Origin: CALGLS01 sp047626155 | Lineage (GTDB): Bacteria; Bacteroidota; Bacteroidia; Chitinophagales; Saprospiraceae | Direction of reading: 5' to 3' | Assembly: GCA_047626155.1 (NCBI GenBank) | Contig: JBLHRR010000044.1 | Location: 1 to 33,454 of the forward strand | Length of the DNA: 33,454 nucleotides | Shown: one piece after another, positions 1 to 9,600 of the stretch | How the letters are laid out: every line of letters starts with the position of its first letter | Position numbering within the stretch: the stretch's first letter is position 1 | Notes under the pieces: generated by a model | Seen by the model: the letters and a program-made list of their open reading frames with translations, nothing else | Database searches by the model: none | Told to the model about the DNA's origin: nothing | Position numbers and translations under genes: made by a program

Positions 1-51
1 GAGGTGGAGTTGATGGATTTTTATGATGAGATTGGATATTTGGGGGCTTGA
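1..51 (+). CDS. Possible C-terminal end of a gene cut by the window edge
   Basis: Frame 1 is open from the first base to a TGA at 49-51 and would encode the tail EVELMDFYDEIGYLGA. The other two plus frames close earlier. The composition is protein-like, and the stop is followed by two hairpins (61-112), as expected at a gene end. With only 16 residues no family can be named; this could also be chance. Confidence 0.35.
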   Translation, partial: EVELMDFYDEIGYLGA

Positions 52-60
52 GTATTGGTA

Positions 61-112
61 GTGGCCAGAGGCCACAGGAGGGCTCGGTTAAATGCTGGAG
101 CATTTGCCGAGC
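61..112. terminator. Two adjacent hairpins in a convergent gap
   Basis: Bases 61-75 form a perfect palindrome (GTGGCC-AGA-GGCCAC). Bases 82-112 form a longer hairpin: GCTCGG (82-87) pairs with CCGAGC (107-112) and, inside it, AAATGCT (90-96) pairs with AGCATTT (99-105) around a GG loop. They lie between a plus-strand stop at 51 and the minus-strand stop at 166-168, so a bidirectional terminator is the simplest reading. There is no clear T tract, so a REP-like repeat is the alternative. Confidence 0.45.
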
Positions 113-165
113 GATCGCGGGTGGACGTGAACTATCGCACAACCCTAAACAAATTGTTAATCCGC

Positions 166-3100
166 TCACTCCTCCAACCGATACCTCCTCATCCGCTTCC
201 GTCCAAAGACCGGAAGCCTGAAAGAAAACCCATCTTCTTTTTGCCGAAGCTCCAATAGCATTCGTGGTCCTTTCCTTCTTGAACTTCCACTTTTTATTTC
301 GGCACTACTCACATGCCTGTCGATGAAATTGCCGGAGGGAATAGTAAAGAAAAGCCGAGTATTGCTTTCTTCGCTAAGGTTATAAACACCTTCCAACTCA
401 AAATCAAAAGCAGAACTGTGTACTTCCATCCGATCAATGTACATGTCATTTCCTCGGAGACGTATACGAGTGTCAATTGTATCAATCTCAATATAATCTA
501 ACTTTCGCTTGTTGTAAAGGAGGCCCTTTTTCTTAGACAGTGCTTCTATTTCCATCAAGTGGCCGCCACTTAGTCGAAAGGCGAGATCCCCATGCATGGT
601 CTCTGGAAGGATGGTATAGTTGGCATCAATATCGGTATTGAATTGAAGAGTGGCAGAGCCAATTCCCTTCATGTTTTCGTGACCAATTTGCGTTTGCCCA
701 AAATTATCAAACTGGCGGAAGAGCTCCGGGATATCATTGTTATTTAGCTGGACCTTCATTTGCATTTTTGGCTCATGTTGAACAATGTCGGTGATAGAAC
801 CATCCATCATTAGTTTGCCTTTGGCTATGTTTAAATTCATGTTTCTCAGCTGGAGGGTATCCGGTTGTAAGGAGATGTTTCCCATTATTTCAGTAGCCTT
901 GAATTTTTTATAAATCAGTTCTTCAATGTCTGTGCTTAGCTCCATTGTACCTTTGTTCAGGAGGCGATCTATGATGCTTCCTGTTTTTGTCATGAAGCCT
1001 TCCGTACTGTCTATGGCTACTTTAGTTGTTTTTGTAACAAAAGTATTACTAAAGGCAGTAATGCTGTCGCCTTTCAATCCTTCGGGAGCGGTGAACTGTC
1101 CAAAATCAAAACGAGGAGAAGCGACGTTTAGTTTGATGCGGGATTGTTGGTCGGGTAAGATGAAGAAAGAGAAAAAGTTGGTGGTTTGGCCACTGGTGTA
1201 GAGTTGGTTGTCATTGACTTCAAGGGCTAGGTCGTCGATATAGATTTCATGCTGATCAAAACGTAAATGACCGTAGATATTGTCAAAGGTGAAGTCGCGA
1301 TAGTTATAGTAAATTTTACCATTGACTAGCTGGGCCTTTCCATCTATTGTTGCATTAAGCAAATAGTTTTTTGCATTGATGGTGTCATGAAGTGGAGATT
1401 GGTACTTGAGATCTACTTTTACATATCCCTTTTTTAATTTGATATATTTAGAAGGTAGTAATTTCTTTAATGTTTTGAATTTCACCCTGGATTGAAAGTT
1501 CGCAGCTATTTGCGGTTCGTCAGGATTGGTTATGCTGACATTGCCTCGAATATTATTCTTTTTACCAAATCCAAAATTAAAGCTGTCCACTACCAATTGA
1601 TGCTGTGAAGGATTCTGATAATCCGCAATAAGTCGGGCATCCAAAACGAATGGTTTGATCAGGTATTTATCTGTTAAAATAGAATCTACTCTAAAGTCAA
1701 CTTTTCCGTGTGCATAATGAAAAATGGTGTCCAACGAGCGGAAGAGTTGAGCGGGAGTAAGGGGCGCCCGCGGTGTTTTTGTATTCTGTCTGGTTGTTCT
1801 AAGATTGGATTTTTTCTTTGTCTTAAAGTTCAAGTAATTTCCACGAACCTCTAAAGCAACGGCTGCTTTTTTCTTTTTTTCTTTATCAAAAATAGCATAA
1901 TTATCCACCTGGCCATCTATAACAAATGGAGAACCTCTGTACTTAAATTGCAGGCTGTCAAAAAGAAAGCGTTCATTGGTGAAGTTGAAATTACCAGATA
2001 TTTTTTTAATAGGTTTTGGGAGAGCATTTATTCGGGCACTTACGGTTTTTAAAATAACAGTACCACTATAATTGGTGCTTAGTAATAAGGACTTTGGATC
2101 AAAAAATGCAGCGAGGGGAGAAGCGGTCTTTATCCGTAAGTCAGCGGCTCCTTTATATATGTTATTGCCTTTTGGTAACAATAAGTTTACAATTGGAACA
2201 GCGGATGGAATGTCAATGTCGAGTACAACTTTCCTAATGGAATCACTATACAAGCCAATGTCTATTGCAATCGGAGAACGGCCCATGAACTTAGTAGTCA
2301 GCTTTTCTATTTTAAACATAGAAGAATCAAGGAGCGCCGCATTCCGAGGGGAGAAAATTTTAAAGCGAGTATTCAAATCTGTAAAATATAAAGTATCGTA
2401 GATCAATTTTCCTACTTCTAGTTCAATTTCTCCATTGATATTGGAAGCCACTTTTTTAACTGCTTTTTCAAAGTTGGCATAAGCAGCATTGCTTTTCGCT
2501 TTATTGTAGGGTCTCTTTTTTATACGAGGCTTTGTCTGTTGTTCCTTGGTCTTGATCTTTAGAAATTGATTCAAATCAAAAATATCAAACTGAATTTTCA
2601 AATCGGACTTCAAGGGTTCATTTTGGAAAAGTAGAAACTCCGGCAAGTTGTTCAATCGACCACTCAGGAGAATATTAGAGCCTTTCCAGTTTAAAGACAG
2701 ATCTTGCAATAAGGTCTCCCGGTTATCGAAGCTCAGGTGACCCGAAAGAAAAGGCAGTATTTCTTTTTGATCGCGGATGTCCAGACGCATGTTGTCAAAG
2801 GACGCTTTTCCTTTCATACTGATGTTTTGCTCGTCAAAAGGATTCTTCAAAATGTGTTTGAGCGCAGCAGAATATTCAAAGTCGAGTGCAGCTACTCCCT
2901 TCAAAAAAGTGAACTTATCCTTTTCTGCCAACATCGGATTCAATCGGACTAAGTCAATATCCAACGCTCCTTTTAAGTTGACCTGAGGGTTTTTTAGGGT
3001 ATCAATTTCGCCAGAAAATTTAGAAGGAATTAATCCAAATAAGTCTCCATCAAGTTGATGTATAACAATACAATTGTCATTCTTATTCCTGATGCCATCA

Positions 3101-4185
3101 CCATCGCAATCATTAGAAAAATAACCATCCAAGTCAGTGGAAGTCATTAGGATGTCTCGAAATTCGATTCGCGCATCGGTGCTTGCAAAATTGACTTTCG
3201 TTGTCCCTTTTTTACCAGGCGTAAAAGAACGCTCTAAAACAAACTTCGCTTTAATGGGCTGATCAATATTTACATCGCTGAGGGCTACGTTTATTTTTCT
3301 GGATAATAATGGTAAGACATCGGGTATTTTTACTCCTTCAGTGGCGATTTCCAACGTTAAGTGCCTGGAGTGACTATTCTGTAATTGTCCTGTTAGTAGA
3401 TATTTGTTTTGACCAACCTTTAGATAAGAGTCACTTAATATAATAGTCGGTTTCTGCTTGTCAAGAGAAAAACGTAAGTCGAGTGTTCCTTTCGTATCAT
3501 TTAGAAAGCCAGGATCATTGCTCTTGAAGACGAGCGCCTCAAAATGACAGTCACTCAGGAGACGAGTAACATGTTCCCCTTCTTTGTTTTGCTCGGACTG
3601 AATGCTGGCTTGTTGTAAAACCGCTCGCTGCCATTTTTTATTAAAATCATTTTGATGATGAAAGTCAAGAAAATTGATTGAGATATGTGGGAGGCTTTCA
3701 AGAGAAAAGTTAAAAGGCCTGTTTTTATTATATACGGAGGTGTTTTGTTGAGAATCCGATTTACTAAAACGCATATTGCTTTGATTCAGCGAATCTTTGT
3801 AGAGATGAATCCATACGCTATCTAGTTGTAGTGGCTGTGCATCGAAATTGCGGGTGAGTAAACTATAGGCGCTAAATTCAGAAATCACCTTATTTACCTT
3901 TAGGACAGGATGCTCATTCCCCTTGACGGCTAGAAAGACTTCTTTGACCTCTAACTGTATCATCGGAAAATCATCGGCCCAATCCAAATGATAGCCAGCT
4001 ATATCGACATCTGCATTCCATTTCTCCTTCGCCCGTTCCTTTATTTTTTGAATGACGTATTCAGAATCTGACTGAAGGAAATGCCAGCCTATACCTGCCA
4101 AAAGGAGAAGGAGTAGTCCAATAACAAGCAGTACTCCTGCCAGCCTTTTTCCAAAATAGATGAATTGTTGTTTGCCAAATTTCAT
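166..4185 (-). CDS. AsmA/TamB-like very large inner-membrane-anchored envelope protein
   Basis: This 1339-residue protein begins with a short basic N-terminus and one hydrophobic segment (about residues 14-36, rich in L, V, I, G) and then continues as a long, repetitive, beta-rich chain with many short strands and SxxFxG/DxxxL-type patterns. That is the layout of AsmA-family proteins: one inner-membrane anchor and a large periplasmic body. In characterised members the body is a hydrophobic groove or bridge linked to lipid transport and outer-membrane assembly. There is no catalytic motif. The start at 4185 is chosen because it directly precedes the basic-plus-hydrophobic anchor. It is transcribed away from ppk1, with a 247-base gap. 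The closest sub-family (AsmA_2 versus TamB-like) cannot be settled by eye. Confidence 0.75.
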   Translation of the reverse strand: MKFGKQQFIYFGKRLAGVLLVIGLLLLLLAGIGWHFLQSDSEYVIQKIKERAKEKWNADVDIAGYHLDWADDFPMIQLEVKEVFLAVKGNEHPVLKVNKVISEFSAYSLLTRNFDAQPLQLDSVWIHLYKDSLNQSNMRFSKSDSQQNTSVYNKNRPFNFSLESLPHISINFLDFHHQNDFNKKWQRAVLQQASIQSEQNKEGEHVTRLLSDCHFEALVFKSNDPGFLNDTKGTLDLRFSLDKQKPTIILSDSYLKVGQNKYLLTGQLQNSHSRHLTLEIATEGVKIPDVLPLLSRKINVALSDVNIDQPIKAKFVLERSFTPGKKGTTKVNFASTDARIEFRDILMTSTDLDGYFSNDCDGDGIRNKNDNCIVIHQLDGDLFGLIPSKFSGEIDTLKNPQVNLKGALDIDLVRLNPMLAEKDKFTFLKGVAALDFEYSAALKHILKNPFDEQNISMKGKASFDNMRLDIRDQKEILPFLSGHLSFDNRETLLQDLSLNWKGSNILLSGRLNNLPEFLLFQNEPLKSDLKIQFDIFDLNQFLKIKTKEQQTKPRIKKRPYNKAKSNAAYANFEKAVKKVASNINGEIELEVGKLIYDTLYFTDLNTRFKIFSPRNAALLDSSMFKIEKLTTKFMGRSPIAIDIGLYSDSIRKVVLDIDIPSAVPIVNLLLPKGNNIYKGAADLRIKTASPLAAFFDPKSLLLSTNYSGTVILKTVSARINALPKPIKKISGNFNFTNERFLFDSLQFKYRGSPFVIDGQVDNYAIFDKEKKKKAAVALEVRGNYLNFKTKKKSNLRTTRQNTKTPRAPLTPAQLFRSLDTIFHYAHGKVDFRVDSILTDKYLIKPFVLDARLIADYQNPSQHQLVVDSFNFGFGKKNNIRGNVSITNPDEPQIAANFQSRVKFKTLKKLLPSKYIKLKKGYVKVDLKYQSPLHDTINAKNYLLNATIDGKAQLVNGKIYYNYRDFTFDNIYGHLRFDQHEIYIDDLALEVNDNQLYTSGQTTNFFSFFILPDQQSRIKLNVASPRFDFGQFTAPEGLKGDSITAFSNTFVTKTTKVAIDSTEGFMTKTGSIIDRLLNKGTMELSTDIEELIYKKFKATEIMGNISLQPDTLQLRNMNLNIAKGKLMMDGSITDIVQHEPKMQMKVQLNNNDIPELFRQFDNFGQTQIGHENMKGIGSATLQFNTDIDANYTILPETMHGDLAFRLSGGHLMEIEALSKKKGLLYNKRKLDYIEIDTIDTRIRLRGNDMYIDRMEVHSSAFDFELEGVYNLSEESNTRLFFTIPSGNFIDRHVSSAEIKSGSSRRKGPRMLLELRQKEDGFSFRLPVFGRKRMRRYRLEE

Positions 4186-4237
4186 GTAGGGATAGAAACG
4201 ATTTTAAGCTTCCTATGCAAGATAACGTTTTTCTGAT

Positions 4238-4267
4238 TTTATAGTTGTATTTCATTTGCTGAGTCAA
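4238..4267 (-). promoter_or_regulatory. Possible promoter of the AsmA-like gene
   Basis: On the minus strand TTGACT (4267-4262) and TATAAA (4243-4238) are separated by 18 bases, ending about 50 bases before the start codon at 4185. This resembles a classical -35/-10 pair, but Bacteroidota normally use TTTG/TAnnTTTG, so the match may be fortuitous in AT-rich DNA. Confidence 0.25.
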
Positions 4268-4432
4268 GATATATTCCTAATTTTACGAATATTAGAGATG
4301 AAGAAAAGTAGAATTATGATAAGTCATGTTTCTATGAAAATGTAAGAAAAGAGGTAGAGAAATTGTGTTATTTGCTCATTTCCTAAGAGAGAGTACTTAA
4401 TGTTATTCAACTTGACAATCCAAAATTCAAAA

Positions 4433-6454
4433 ATGACAACTCCTATATTTAAAGAAAGAGACATCAGCTGGTTATCTTTCAACCACCGGGTATTACAAGA
4501 AGCCAAGGATCCTTCGGTGCCCCTTTATGAGCGACTAAAATTCCTAGCCATTTATTCTTCCAACCTGGATGAGTTTTTCCGCGTTCGCGTTTCTTCCATG
4601 CGGTCCTTTAAAGACATGGGAAAGAAAACCCTGCAACAACTAGAAGTGAAGCCTAAGAAAATTTTGAAACAAATAAAAGCGACCGTCGAAGAGCAACAGA
4701 ACGAGTTTGGGCGCATTTTCGAAAAAGAAATTTTAGAAGGGTTGGCTCAAAATAAAATCCACTTAATTAACGAAAGTAAATATTCGAAAAAACAGAAAAC
4801 TTTTGTTAGATCCTTTTTCAAAAAAGAAGTAGAAGCTTTTCTAAATATATCAATGGTTACAAAAGAAGATGATTCTCTTTTTTTGGAAAACAATACGTTG
4901 CACCTAGTAGTCGAATTTAAAGGGGAAGCGGAAGAGATTGCCGTAATGGATATTCCGACCAGCAATACCAGCCGATTTGTTGTACTGCCTTCGGATGACG
5001 ATCAGCATTATGTTACTTTTTTAGATGATATTATTCGCTTTAATCTGACAAAGAAATTTTCCAAGAAAAAGATAGCAGGGATTTATTCAGTCAAATTGTC
5101 AAGGGATGCAGAGTTGTATCTGGGTGATGAATTTAATGGAGATTTGATAGAGAAATTAAAAGCAAATTTAGCTAAACGACAAACAGGATTACCTACTCGC
5201 TTTTTATACGATAGCAATATGCCTGTACCTATTTTGCAACGCTTAAAAACTATTTTTAACCTATCGAAATACGATATGGTTCCCGGAGCACGCTATCACA
5301 ACTTTACAGATTTCTTTGGTTTCCCAGATCCCAGCAATAATCCAAAATTGCATGATGTAAAGATGCCTCCTAAAAAGCATAAAGAACTGGAAAAAGTCCC
5401 TTCTATTTTAAACGCTATAAAAGAGAAAGATTACATACTTCACTTCCCTTATCAATCGTACAGCTATGTGCCAAAGATGATTTGGGAAGCAGCGGAAGAC
5501 CCGAAGGTGGAAGAAATTCACATCACCTTATACCGGGTGGCCAATAAATCAGAAGTGACCACAGCGTTATTACATGCCCTGTCTAATGGGAAGAAAGTGG
5601 ATGTCTTTATAGAGGCTAAAGCTCGTTTTGATGAAAGTTCAAACCTATACTGGGGCGAACAATTGCAAGAGGCGGGCGCTTCTGTTCGTTATAGTTTTCC
5701 GGGTATAAAAGTTCATACCAAACTGTTGTTGATTAGACGGAGGGAAAGACGAAAGTTGAAAAACTATGCTTATATTGGTACTGGTAATTTTAATGAAAAA
5801 ACCGCAAAACTCTATTGTGATCATGCTTTACTAACAGCAGACACACGTTTGGCAGATGAAGTCATTCAGGTGTTTGAATTGTTGAATAGAAAAATAATAA
5901 TTCCTAAAACTAAGCACCTGATGATATCGCCTTTTTCAACGAGGTCTGGATTTGAGAAATTGGTCAAAAAGGAAATCGCCAACGCTAAAAAAGGAAAGGA
6001 GGCTTATATGATTCTGAAGATGAACAGCCTAGAAGATCGTGGGATGATTGAGAAATTGTACGAGGCTAGCTGTGCGGGTGTCAAAATGAAATTAATCATT
6101 CGAGGTATGTGCTGCCTTGTACCTGGTATAAAAGACCTGAGTGAAAATATAGAAGTGGTCAGTATTATTGATCGCTTTTTGGAGCATGCAAGGGTTTACA
6201 TTTTCGGTAACGATGGAAAAGAAAAGATGTACATGGCTTCCGCTGATTGGATGACCCGAAATTTGGACAGAAGGGTAGAGGTGGTTTTTCCAATTTATGA
6301 CCCCGCTGTTTTTGAAGAACTAAGAAAGTTGATAGATCTACAACTAGCGGACAACAGGAAAGCACGAATCATTAATGCGGATCAGGATAATCAGTATGTA
6401 CCAAAGAAAGGCAGAAAAATTCGTTCTCAGGAAGCGATTTATAAGGCTTTGTAG
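4433..6454 (+). CDS. ppk1: Polyphosphate kinase 1
   Basis: PPK1 reversibly transfers the gamma phosphate of ATP onto inorganic polyphosphate. The protein has the family N-terminus (FKERDISWLSFNHRVLQEA) and later the two histidines of the phospholipase-D-like catalytic half: His428 in KVHTKLLLI (the autophosphorylated residue) and His585 in FLEHARVYIFGN. Their 157-residue spacing equals that of E. coli His435 and His592. The conserved IGTGNFNEKTA segment is also present. I use the ATG at 4433 (673 residues) rather than the in-frame ATG at 4400, which would add 11 residues not typical of the family. Length is normal. It is the first gene of a plus-strand run of phosphoryl-handling proteins, 165 bases ahead of the next gene. 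Confidence 0.95.
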   Translation: MTTPIFKERDISWLSFNHRVLQEAKDPSVPLYERLKFLAIYSSNLDEFFRVRVSSMRSFKDMGKKTLQQLEVKPKKILKQIKATVEEQQNEFGRIFEKEILEGLAQNKIHLINESKYSKKQKTFVRSFFKKEVEAFLNISMVTKEDDSLFLENNTLHLVVEFKGEAEEIAVMDIPTSNTSRFVVLPSDDDQHYVTFLDDIIRFNLTKKFSKKKIAGIYSVKLSRDAELYLGDEFNGDLIEKLKANLAKRQTGLPTRFLYDSNMPVPILQRLKTIFNLSKYDMVPGARYHNFTDFFGFPDPSNNPKLHDVKMPPKKHKELEKVPSILNAIKEKDYILHFPYQSYSYVPKMIWEAAEDPKVEEIHITLYRVANKSEVTTALLHALSNGKKVDVFIEAKARFDESSNLYWGEQLQEAGASVRYSFPGIKVHTKLLLIRRRERRKLKNYAYIGTGNFNEKTAKLYCDHALLTADTRLADEVIQVFELLNRKIIIPKTKHLMISPFSTRSGFEKLVKKEIANAKKGKEAYMILKMNSLEDRGMIEKLYEASCAGVKMKLIIRGMCCLVPGIKDLSENIEVVSIIDRFLEHARVYIFGNDGKEKMYMASADWMTRNLDRRVEVVFPIYDPAVFEELRKLIDLQLADNRKARIINADQDNQYVPKKGRKIRSQEAIYKAL

Positions 6455-6517
6455 CGATGTACATCAATAAAATAAAATATCTTTTTGAGTTGATGGAAGT
6501 ATGATATATCTGTACTC

Positions 6518-6547
6518 CTTGTATTTCCTTAGAGATGTTTATCTTTG
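6518..6547 (+). promoter_or_regulatory. Bacteroidota-type promoter of the metallophosphatase-like gene
   Basis: TATCTTTG (6540-6547) fits the Bacteroidota -7 element TAnnTTTG exactly, and CTTG (6518-6521) stands 18 bases upstream in the place of the -33 TTTG. Transcription would begin near 6554, giving a leader of about 65 bases before the ATG at 6620. This suggests the gene is transcribed independently of ppk1. Confidence 0.45.
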
Positions 6548-6619
6548 GTGTTTTTAAGAATCAAAAAAACGTACTAAAGCTCCCAAATTATTCAAAACAT
6601 AGATCTTCAATTACTAAAA

Positions 6620-9600
6620 ATGAAAATCCTCCAGTCTAAAATTATTTTGATAAGCAGCCTTCTGCTTCTCCTTAGCTCCTGTGCGAATTATAAAATGCAC
6701 CTGGTTACTAAAGTGGATACTAATAAAGAAGAAATAAATCAAGCCGTCACTCACAGCATGTTTCTCGTTGGAAACACAGGAAAAGGTAGCGGAAACGAAA
6801 ATCAAACATTAAACTTACTGAAAGCTCATTTGGAAGCAGCGCCTGAAAATAGTACGGTGTTATTTCTAGGAGATCAGACGGGGTTGAAAGGAATGCCGTC
6901 CAAATCGGAACCGGAAAAACGTAAAGCGGCGGAAAATAAATTAGATGCCCAATTGGATATCCTAACCGACTTTAAAGGACAACCCATCTTCCTGCCCGGT
7001 AATTCCGACTGGAGAAAGTATGGCGTCAAAGGAGTAAAGCGACAAGAGAAATACATAGAATCAGCCCTCAATAAAGACATCGAAGACGACGACGATTGGA
7101 ACAATTACTTTCTGCCGGATGGTGCCTGCCCTGGCCCCGATGTTATTGAAATCAATGATGAGTTGGTGGTTATTGTCATTGATTCCCAATGGTGGTTGAT
7201 GGACTGGGACGAACAGCCCAATGTTAACGAAGGTTGCGAAGTGAAAAGTCGTCTTGCTTTTGAACTAGCGGTGGAAGACGTTATCAAGGACAACAAAAAT
7301 AAAAATATTGTATTCGCGGCGCACCATAGTATTAGATCTGTGGGCCGACGTGGTGGGTACTTTACTTTTAAAGATCACTTGTTTCCATTGCCAATAGTGG
7401 GTTCTGCGTTTTTGCTTTTGCGCAAAGCTGGAATTTTACAACAAGATATACCCAACAGACATTATGAAGAGTTGGCTAACATTATAGAACATCCATCCCA
7501 AGCAAACGGAGAATTTATTTTTGCTGGAGCCAGTGATTATTCCTTGCAATACCTAAAAGACAAAGGACAGCATTTTGTCATGAGTGGGGGTGGTGGTGAA
7601 AAAATAACAGCTACCACAACTAACGGAGATACCGAATTCAGTTATGGAAAAAATGGTTTTTCGAAAATTGATTTCTATGAAGATGGTTCTGCCTGGATAG
7701 AATTTTGGACCCCGTCATCAGATGGCTCAAAAGGAGAAATGGTCTTTCGATCTAAAATGAAAGGCCCCTTACCTAAAGTGATAAAAGAAGACCTTCCAAG
7801 TAGCTTCCCGGAATTTGAAAGCAAGAAAGATTCGGTATATACCACGCCTTCTACTCGAAAAATTGTGCCGCTGGGTAAGTTCGCCACTTTTATGTTAGGG
7901 GAACGTAGACGCTCCATTTATTTAGAAAAATACAATTTTCCAACCCTCGATTTATCCACCTTTCAAGGGGGACTGACCGTGATTAAAAAAGGGGGAGGTA
8001 AGCAAACCAATTCTCTTCGTTTCAAAACAAAAGAGGGTCAAGAATATGTCATTCGTTCTCTGACCAAGGATGCGACTCGTGGGGTGCCTTACCCTTTCAA
8101 TCAGTTGCCAGTGGTGAATTATTTATTTAGTGAAACCTTCCTAGGTAGTCACTGTTTCGCGCCATTAACCCTTTCTGTTTTGGCAGATGCTGCGAAAGTT
8201 TACCATACGAATCCAGGATTGTATTATGTTCCAAAACAACCAACGCTAGGTACCTATAATGATATGTTTGGTGGCGAAGTTTATTTGGTAGAAGAGCGGG
8301 CTTCTAAGAAATGGCCGGAAGCAGACAACTTTGGAAATGCGACGAAATTTGTTGGAACACCTGATCTGAATTTGAAAAGAGAGAAAAACCATAAGCATCG
8401 AGTTGATCAAAGGTGGGTAGTGAGAAGCCGACTTTTTGATATGCTCATTGGAGATATTGACCGACACGGAGATCAGTGGCGATGGACGGTGACTAAAACA
8501 GATAAGGGCTATAAAGAATACCGCCCGATACCAAGAGATCGCGACAATGCCTATGGTTCTTATGATGGCTTTGCTTTTAAAATATTGCGGCCTTATCATC
8601 CTATTGTTCGTCAGTTGGCTTTCTATGGAGAAGATTTAGGTAACCCAAAATGGAGTTATTATAATGCGCGTCATTTTGATCATAACTTTATGAGTGAAAT
8701 GACATTGGAAGATTGGAAAGCAGAAGCAAAATACATTCAGGAAAATGTTCCGGACGATTTAATTGCTGATGCACTCAGTTTTTTACCTGGGAAAGTTTAT
8801 AGCTTAACGGGGGATCAAGTGGAGACGACTTTAAAATACAGACGAGATCATTTGCAAGAAATTGCAGAAGAGTTTTATATGCAGTTGGCTAAAAAATCCA
8901 TTGTGCAAGGGACGCATAAGAAGGAATACTTTGAAGTCATTCGTAAGGACAATGAACATACAGAAATCAACATGTATGGCTTGAATAAGAAAGGGGAGAA
9001 GAAGGAGCGTTATTATCATCGAGTTTTCAAAACCTCAGAATCTAATGAAGTATATATCTATGGTTTGGGCGGTGATGATATTTTTCACATCAGCGGGGAA
9101 GTAGGAAAGAGCATACGGGTGTATATTGTTGGAGGAGCGGGGAAAGATGAATTTATTGATGTTTCGAAAGTGAGTGGTTTGGGTAAGAAGGATGTTTTTT
9201 ATGATACTGAAAAAGGAAATAAAGTACAGAAAGGTTCTGAGGCAAAAGATAGAACAGGCAATATCGCAAAGAACAATACCTACGAAGCTTTGGGGATACA
9301 ATTTGATGAAGGTAACCTCCTTGGTGCTCCTTTAGTTGGGTTTAATGCTGGAGACGGTTTTAAATTGGGCGCGATCCTCTTTTACAAAGTAAACAAGTTT
9401 AATAAATTTCCGGTAGGGCAAAAACATATGACGAAGTTCAATTATTCCTTTGCTACGGAAGGGGCCGACCTACTTTACGAAGGTGTGTTTTTTGAGTCGA
9501 TTAAAAAATGGGATATTGTCTTAAATGCTGATCTGCGTAGTAATGGCTATTCCTTTAATTTCTTTGGAATCGGAAACGATACGCCCTCTGGCAATGGAGA

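Noticed and set aside
166..4185. Several plus-strand frames of 60-109 residues opposite the AsmA-like gene
   Set aside because: They are antisense shadows of a long continuous gene and show no signal, motif or independent upstream site.
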